Source: Amycolatopsis sp. DSM 110486 (GTDB lineage: Bacteria; Actinomycetota; Actinomycetes; Mycobacteriales; Pseudonocardiaceae). From it: DNA of 64,000 nt. The translations under genes and the position numbers were made by a program. How positions within the stretch are numbered: position 1 is the stretch's first letter; each line of letters opens with the position of its first letter. The stretch spans positions 496,001 to 560,000 of the forward strand of contig NZ_CP080519.1 in the NCBI RefSeq assembly GCF_019468465.1. The letters run 5' to 3'. Under the pieces are notes generated by a model. The model had not been told where the DNA came from and did no database searches. It worked only from the letters and a program-made list of their open reading frames with translations. Of this stretch, positions 59,825 through 64,000 are shown one piece after another.

Positions 59825-61477
59825 GTGAGTGCAACAACGGTGAAGGGCGCGATCGCGCTGGCGATGGCTCTGGTGCTGGGGACCACCGGAATCCTCGGCT
59901 CCGGGCCCGCCGCCGCGGAGGCTTCCTCGACGACACCGGACTGCGCCGGGCTGGCCGGTCTCCGGATTCCCGCGTCGGTCATGAGCCTGCCGACGACCGG
60001 CGGACGCGTCGAGGCCGCTACGGAGACCACGAGTGTCCTTAGTGGACAGACCGTCGAGTACTGCCACGTCGACGCCGATCTCTTCCCCGTCGACCCGGCC
60101 GCGCCCGACATCAAGATGAGCGTCGACCTGCCCCGGGGCTGGAATCGGAAGGCGCTCATGTTCGGTGGCGGCGGCTTCGACGGCACCGTCCCCGACCAGA
60201 CGGCGAACGTGCCGTTCGGCCCGGTCGACCAGCCGGTGCCGCTGGCCCGGCACTACGCGACGTTCGCGAGCGACTCCGGCCACCAGCAGGACCCGGCCGC
60301 CCCTCCGTCACTGGACGGGACGTTCGGCGTCAACGACGAAGCCCTGACCAACTTCGCGGCCGGCGACGCGCTCAAGAAGACGCGCGACGCCGGACTGTTC
60401 CTCATCCGGCACGCCTATCGGGCAACGCCGGCCGAGGTCTACTTCGCCGGCGGTTCGACCGGAGGCCGCGAGGCCCTCATCGTCGCCCAGCGGTGGCCGA
60501 ACGCGTTCGACGGCGTGATCTCCGCGTACCCGGCCTGGAACAACCTCAGTGAGGTCCTGGACCTCGGGTACCTGGCGCAGATCCTGTCCCGTCCGGGAGC
60601 TTTCCCCGAGCCCGCCAAGCAGACGCTGCTCTACACCAGCGTCGTCCACGCCTGCGACGACCTGGACGGGGTCGCGGACAACGTCATCTCCAACCCGAGC
60701 GGCTGCCACTTCGACCCGCACTCGCTCCGGTGCCCCGGTGGCGCCGACACCGGGCCGGCGTGCCTGTCCGACGCCCAGATCGACGCCGTGACCGCCATGT
60801 CCTCACCGTTCCGGTGGCCGTACCCGGTCGCCAGCGGCGAGACCCAGTACCCCGGTTTCCCGTTCCTGTCGGGTGCGGACATGAGGACGCCGTTCCTCGG
60901 GTTCGGCACCACCGCGCCCGCGAATCCCATGCCGGTGACCAGCGGCTACGGGATGCAGTACTGGGCTCAGTGGGTCAAGTACTTCCTGACCCGGGACCCC
61001 GGCTACAACCCGCTCGACCTGGATCCCCGCAACCCCGGCAAGTGGCTCGGGCGAATCAGCCACCTGTCGACCATCGAAGACCGCAACAATGCCGACCTCC
61101 GCCCGTTCGCCCGCGCCGGCGGCAAACTGATCCTGCTCCACGGCGCCGCGGACGAACTGGTTTCCCCTTACTCCACCAGCGACTACTACTCCCGCGTGCG
61201 CAGTCTGCTCGGCCCCCGTCCGACCGACGCGTTCATGCGCTATTACGTCGTGCCGGGGTCGAACCACGCGAACTCGGGCACACCCGCCTTCGCCGCGTCG
61301 TGGGACTCACTGTCCGCGCTCGACCAATGGGTCCGAAGCGGCCAGTCTCCCGCGAACCCGGTCGTCGCCGACGCGAACCACGGCAACCGCACCCGTCCAC
61401 TGTGTGCCTATCCACAATGGCCCAAGTATCAGGCCGGTGATCCGGACAACGCGTCCAGCTTCGTCTGCACGCGCTGA
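59825..61477 (+). CDS. Secreted tannase/feruloyl esterase family hydrolase
   Basis: The GTG at 59825 with GAGAAGGG ribosome site gives a 550-residue precursor with signal peptide (VSATTVKGAIALAMALVLGTTGILGSGPAAAEA). The nucleophile elbow is YFAGGSTGGREALIVAQRWP, followed by DGVISAYPAWNN. The acid and His are in LILLHGAADELVSPYSTSDY and VVPGSNHANSG. In fungal and many bacterial members a disulfide ties the residues before Ser and after His (CS-D-HC); here these are Gly and Ala, so both cysteines are missing together. It probably releases phenolic acids outside the cell for uptake by the adjacent symporter. Confidence 0.88.
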   Translation: MSATTVKGAIALAMALVLGTTGILGSGPAAAEASSTTPDCAGLAGLRIPASVMSLPTTGGRVEAATETTSVLSGQTVEYCHVDADLFPVDPAAPDIKMSVDLPRGWNRKALMFGGGGFDGTVPDQTANVPFGPVDQPVPLARHYATFASDSGHQQDPAAPPSLDGTFGVNDEALTNFAAGDALKKTRDAGLFLIRHAYRATPAEVYFAGGSTGGREALIVAQRWPNAFDGVISAYPAWNNLSEVLDLGYLAQILSRPGAFPEPAKQTLLYTSVVHACDDLDGVADNVISNPSGCHFDPHSLRCPGGADTGPACLSDAQIDAVTAMSSPFRWPYPVASGETQYPGFPFLSGADMRTPFLGFGTTAPANPMPVTSGYGMQYWAQWVKYFLTRDPGYNPLDLDPRNPGKWLGRISHLSTIEDRNNADLRPFARAGGKLILLHGAADELVSPYSTSDYYSRVRSLLGPRPTDAFMRYYVVPGSNHANSGTPAFAASWDSLSALDQWVRSGQSPANPVVADANHGNRTRPLCAYPQWPKYQAGDPDNASSFVCTR

Positions 61478-61777
61478 CGGCACCGGCGGGCTCTACGGCA
61501 CGCCTTTCGTGCACATCGGGCTGCAAGAACTCGATGCCGATCAACTCGTCGGGCGTCGGCTCGATCTCGCCCAGACCTGATCGTGAGAGAGGTGGTGGCA
61601 GGAAAGCCCTTCAGCCCGCCCGTCATGCATCAGTGCTCGACGGCAGGTGCCTCGGAACGGGAGCACAATGGTCAGTCGCTCGCGCGGGCCGCGATCACCG
61701 GTAGGCCCGAACCGACACGGGCTCCGGCTGCCGCCGCGACGGTGCACCGCGGCGGCCGGTCGCCGAGTGGGGTCGGG
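61478..61777. other. Region between converging tannase-like and LacI genes
   Basis: No complete gene. The plus strand from about 61484 reads DGTGGLYGTPFVHIGLQELD, then ADQLVGRRLDLAQT and a stop near 61580, with coding-like codons but no start; probably the end of a lost gene. No clear terminator. Confidence 0.3.
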
Positions 61778-62794
61778 TCAGGGCGCGTGGTACCGGGTCG
61801 TGGTCGACCGCACGACCAGTTCGATCGGCCAGAGGGTGTCGGTGGGGCTGGCCGGCTGGTCGCCGGACAGCACTTCGAGGATCAGCTCGGCGGCGCGGGC
61901 ACCTTGGCCTCGAGGGGACTGCGCGACGGTGGTCAGGCCGAAAAACTCCGACAGGTCGTGGCCGTCGATGCCCACGATGGACACATCTTCCGGGACCTTC
62001 ATGCCGAGGTCCTTCGCGGCCAGGATGGCACCGATCGCCATTTCGTCGGACGCCGCGAACAGAGCGCTGACGCTCAGCCGCGGGTCGCTCAGCGCGGTTT
62101 TCGCGGCCGCGTAGCCGCCCGCGATGGTGAAGTCGGCGGGGAAGAACGAGGTGTCGGACACCGGGAGCCCGCTTTCCGCCATGGCTTCCAGGTAACCGCC
62201 GTGGCGAGTCTCGGGCTGGCGGAAGTCCATTTCGCTCGCCGTGTCGCCGCCGATGAGCCCGATGCGCCGGTGTCCCAACGAAATGAGGTGCAGTGTCGCG
62301 AGCTTGGCGGCCCCGAAGTCGTCGATGCGCAAGGTCGCGGCTCCCGGGACAGGTCCGCCGACCGCCAGCACCGGCTTGTCGAGCCGGTGCAGCACTTCGA
62401 GCTCGTGCGGCTCCAGCCGGACCGCAACCGTGATGAGAGCGTCAACGTGCTTGCGGAGCAGGAAATCCGTGAACACCGACGCCCGCTGCTCGGCCGAGCC
62501 GTTGAAGTCGTAGAGCGACAGGTCGTAGCCTGCGCGCATGAGGCGGGATTCGATGCCGGCGAGCACCGTGCCGAAGTACCACCGTTCGATGTAGGGCAGG
62601 ACAACGCCGACATTGCGATTCCGGCCGGTAGCCAAGGTATACGCGCTGGAAGACGCGACGTAGCCGAGCGACTGCGCTGCCTCGGCGACGCGGCGGGCGG
62701 TGTCCCGGGAGATGCGCGGGTGACCGTTGAGCGCGCGGGACGCCGTCGAGATCGAGACGCCGGCGCGCTTCGCCACGTCCTCGATCCTCGCCAC
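61778..62794 (-). CDS. LacI family transcriptional regulator
   Basis: The GTG at 62794 (ribosome site GGAGGGGG) gives 338 residues. HTH: VARIEDVAKRAGVSISTASRALNGHPRISRDTARRVAEAAQSLGYV with the hinge helix around ASSSAYTLATGR. The type 1 periplasmic-binding domain follows (VGVVLPYIERWYFGTVLAGI, GHRRIGLIGGD, ALFAASDEMAIGAILAAKDLG, DVSIVGIDGHDLSEFFGLTTVAQ). It is divergent from a sugar-binding lipoprotein gene, with two LacI-type sites between; it should repress that importer. Confidence 0.92.
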   Translation of the reverse strand: MARIEDVAKRAGVSISTASRALNGHPRISRDTARRVAEAAQSLGYVASSSAYTLATGRNRNVGVVLPYIERWYFGTVLAGIESRLMRAGYDLSLYDFNGSAEQRASVFTDFLLRKHVDALITVAVRLEPHELEVLHRLDKPVLAVGGPVPGAATLRIDDFGAAKLATLHLISLGHRRIGLIGGDTASEMDFRQPETRHGGYLEAMAESGLPVSDTSFFPADFTIAGGYAAAKTALSDPRLSVSALFAASDEMAIGAILAAKDLGMKVPEDVSIVGIDGHDLSEFFGLTTVAQSPRGQGARAAELILEVLSGDQPASPTDTLWPIELVVRSTTTRYHAP

Positions 62795-62871
62795 CGCTAC
62801 CCCCTCCGGATCTTCCCGCGCGAACTTACCCACCCACGGCTGCCCCAGATTATGGGCTGCCCCGCCCAGTC

Positions 62872-62886
62872 TGTGCAAGCGCTAGG
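62872..62886. promoter_or_regulatory. LacI-type operator, site 1
   Basis: tgtgcaagcgctagg contains GCAAGCGCT, the core of the GCAAGCGCTTGC-like operators of this family. It lies 78 bases upstream of the LacI start and is nearly identical to site 2 (gtgcaagcgcttcc). Confidence 0.7.
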
Positions 62887-62970
62887 CATAGATCTCGTGG
62901 ATTTTCGGATCTGAATCGACACATAACGCCATGACATGGGACTTTGTCCGAGATTCTGCGCCTCGAACCT

Positions 62971-62990
62971 GTGCAAGCGCTTCCTTGACA
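62971..62990. promoter_or_regulatory. LacI-type operator, site 2, with adjacent -35 element
   Basis: gtgcaagcgcttcc (62971-62984) is a second copy of the operator core, directly followed by TTGACA (62985-62990), a consensus -35. A weak -10 (CATGCT, 63008-63013) is spaced by 17 bases. A bound repressor would block this promoter of the sugar-binding gene. Confidence 0.7.
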
Positions 62991-63106
62991 CAGGGCTTCT
63001 CCTCCCTCATGCTGTGCGCCAACATCGGAAAACGGCGGAACCCGGCCCAGTCCCCGCTGCCGTCGGCACGCCGTTCCGAGCGCGACTGACTCATTGGAGA
63101 GACACA

Positions 63107-64000
63107 GTGCGGAGACGACTGACCCGGCTGGGTATGGGCCTGGCCGCCGTCGCGGCCGCGGCCACGACGCTCACCGCCTGCGGCACGGGAGGCGGCACCA
63201 CCGGCAACGGCACGGGCCCCATCACCTTCGCCTCGGGCAAGGACCTCACCGGCGCGATGCCACAGCTGCTCGCGGAGTGGAACAAGCTGCACCCCGACCA
63301 GAAGGTCACGTTCATCGAGCTGTCGGCCTCCCCCGACGACCAGCGCAACTCGTTCGTGCAGGACCTGCAGGCCCGCAGCGGCAAGTACGACGTGATGTGG
63401 GACGACGTCGTGTGGACGTCCGAGTTCGCCGCCCACGGCTGGCTCGAACCGCTCGACAAGGCGCAGGTGGGTGGTCCCGACGTGCTGCCAGCCGCCGTGG
63501 ACACCGCCACTTACCAGGGCAAGATGTACGGCGCCCCGTTCATGACCAACAGCGCCCTGCTCTACTACCGCTCCGACCTCGTGCCGAAGCCCCCGACGAC
63601 CTGGGCCGAGCTCCAGGCGGATTGCGCCATCGCCAAGGCGCACGACATGGCGTGTTACGTGGGGCAGTTCGCGCAGTACGAAGGCCTTACCGTGAACGCG
63701 GCCGAAGCGATCACCTCGGCGGGCGGTTCTTTCCTGAGCCCCGACGGCTCGAAGGTCACCGTCGACTCGCCGCAGGCGCGGGCGGGGTTGCAGCACCTGG
63801 TCGACATGTTCCGCAGCGGAAACATCCCGGCGGCCGCGCTCACATACCAGGAGCAGGAAAGTGCCAACGCCTTCGTGACCGGGAAAGCGATGTTCCTCGC
63901 GAACTGGCCGTACGTCTACACCGCGGCGAGCGCGGCCGGCTCCGCCGTGCAGGGCAAGTTCGGCATGGCACAGCTGCCCGGTCCGAATGGCCCCGGGATC
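63107..64000 (+). CDS. Sugar-binding lipoprotein of an ABC importer (cut by window edge)
   Basis: The GTG at 63107 (ribosome site GGAGA) gives 298 codons open to the window end. VRRRLTRLGMGLAAVAAAAT then TTLTACGTGG is a lipoprotein signal with lipobox LTAC. The mature part (ITFASGKDLTGAMPQLLAEW, YDVMWDDVVWTSEFAAHGWL, YRSDLVPKPPTTWAELQADC, FVTGKAMFLANWPY) is a type 1 solute-binding protein of the CUT1 type, about 40% in total likely missing at the C-terminus. Permease genes would be expected to follow. Regulated by the divergent LacI protein. Confidence 0.92.
   Translation, partial: MRRRLTRLGMGLAAVAAAATTLTACGTGGGTTGNGTGPITFASGKDLTGAMPQLLAEWNKLHPDQKVTFIELSASPDDQRNSFVQDLQARSGKYDVMWDDVVWTSEFAAHGWLEPLDKAQVGGPDVLPAAVDTATYQGKMYGAPFMTNSALLYYRSDLVPKPPTTWAELQADCAIAKAHDMACYVGQFAQYEGLTVNAAEAITSAGGSFLSPDGSKVTVDSPQARAGLQHLVDMFRSGNIPAAALTYQEQESANAFVTGKAMFLANWPYVYTAASAAGSAVQGKFGMAQLPGPNGPGI

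Noticed and set aside
1..64000. CRISPR array, tRNA, rRNA or replication origin
   Set aside because: No evenly spaced repeats, no cloverleaf-like sequence ending in a tRNA acceptor pattern, and no DnaA-box cluster were noticed.
1..64000. A dedicated antiphage defence or secondary-metabolite gene cluster
   Set aside because: No nuclease/NTPase defence modules, polyketide or peptide synthetase genes are present; the SnoaL-like gene stands alone and the helicase-like remnant at 41.8-42.2 kb is too incomplete to build on.

Overview
The window is high-GC DNA with strong G/C bias at third codon positions, many GTG starts, and coupled genes that overlap by 4 bases (ATGA/GTGA). F420-dependent enzymes, mycothiol-type and CGNR families and lipoprotein sugar-binding proteins are present. 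Together these point to an actinomycete of the Pseudonocardiaceae (an Amycolatopsis-like organism is my best guess). No rRNA, tRNA or CRISPR array is visible. The content is accessory and catabolic: regulators, transporters, hydrolases and redox enzymes, plus one DNA-repair operon and one insertion sequence.

Layout. 1-3.7 kb: an acyl-CoA ligase (cut by the left edge), an NADPH:F420 reductase and two F420/LLM oxidoreductases. 3.7-6.6 kb: an OsmC protein and a secreted M4 metallopeptidase separated by a strong terminator. 6.8-17.5 kb: two paralogous TetR regulators with an MFS exporter, alpha/beta hydrolases (one without its nucleophile serine), a CGNR regulator, an NmrA-like protein, two paralogous SDRs around a metallo-beta-lactamase-fold gene, and a frameshifted quinone-oxidoreductase gene. 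17.6-25.3 kb: a patatin flanked by related inverted repeats, an MFS/HxlR pair, a TetR/amidase pair sharing a TAGACCGGTCTA-type site, a ketopantoate-reductase-like gene and a decayed maleylpyruvate-isomerase-like gene. 25.4-32.9 kb: secreted alpha/beta hydrolase, secreted S53 peptidase, NfeD-like plus SPFH/flotillin pair, epoxide hydrolase, SnoaL-like protein.

33.1-36.9 kb is a tightly coupled minus-strand DNA alkylation repair operon: methyltransferase, ECF sigma factor, second methyltransferase, 2OG-Fe oxygenase, Ada-type zinc domain, periplasmic-binding-like protein and Tag glycosylase. 37.4-38.8 kb holds an orphan ORF and a complete IS5-family element. 38.8-41.5 kb: deazaflavin oxidoreductase, erythromycin-esterase-like gene and TetR. 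41.5-42.2 kb is decayed coding sequence.

42.2-54.4 kb is a sugar-utilisation locus: ABC importer without ATPase, a barrel-type putative glycosidase, an L-fucose/L-galactose-type dehydrogenase, a lactonase, a zinc alcohol dehydrogenase, an SDR and a secreted beta-helix protein. A divergent FadR-type GntR gene and a perfect 26-bp palindrome lie at its head. 54.8-61.5 kb looks like an aromatic/acyl ester module: acyl-CoA ligase, PucR-type regulator, MHS-family importer, tannase/feruloyl-esterase-like enzyme. The right edge has a LacI regulator divergent from another sugar-binding lipoprotein, with two LacI-type operators between them.

The strongest regulatory signal is a 16-bp inverted-repeat motif (best copy TATGTCAACCGACATA) at six places, next to both TetR genes, the MFS gene, the SDR operon, the broken oxidoreductase and a secreted hydrolase 9 kb away. 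This suggests one small regulon spread over about 17 kb.
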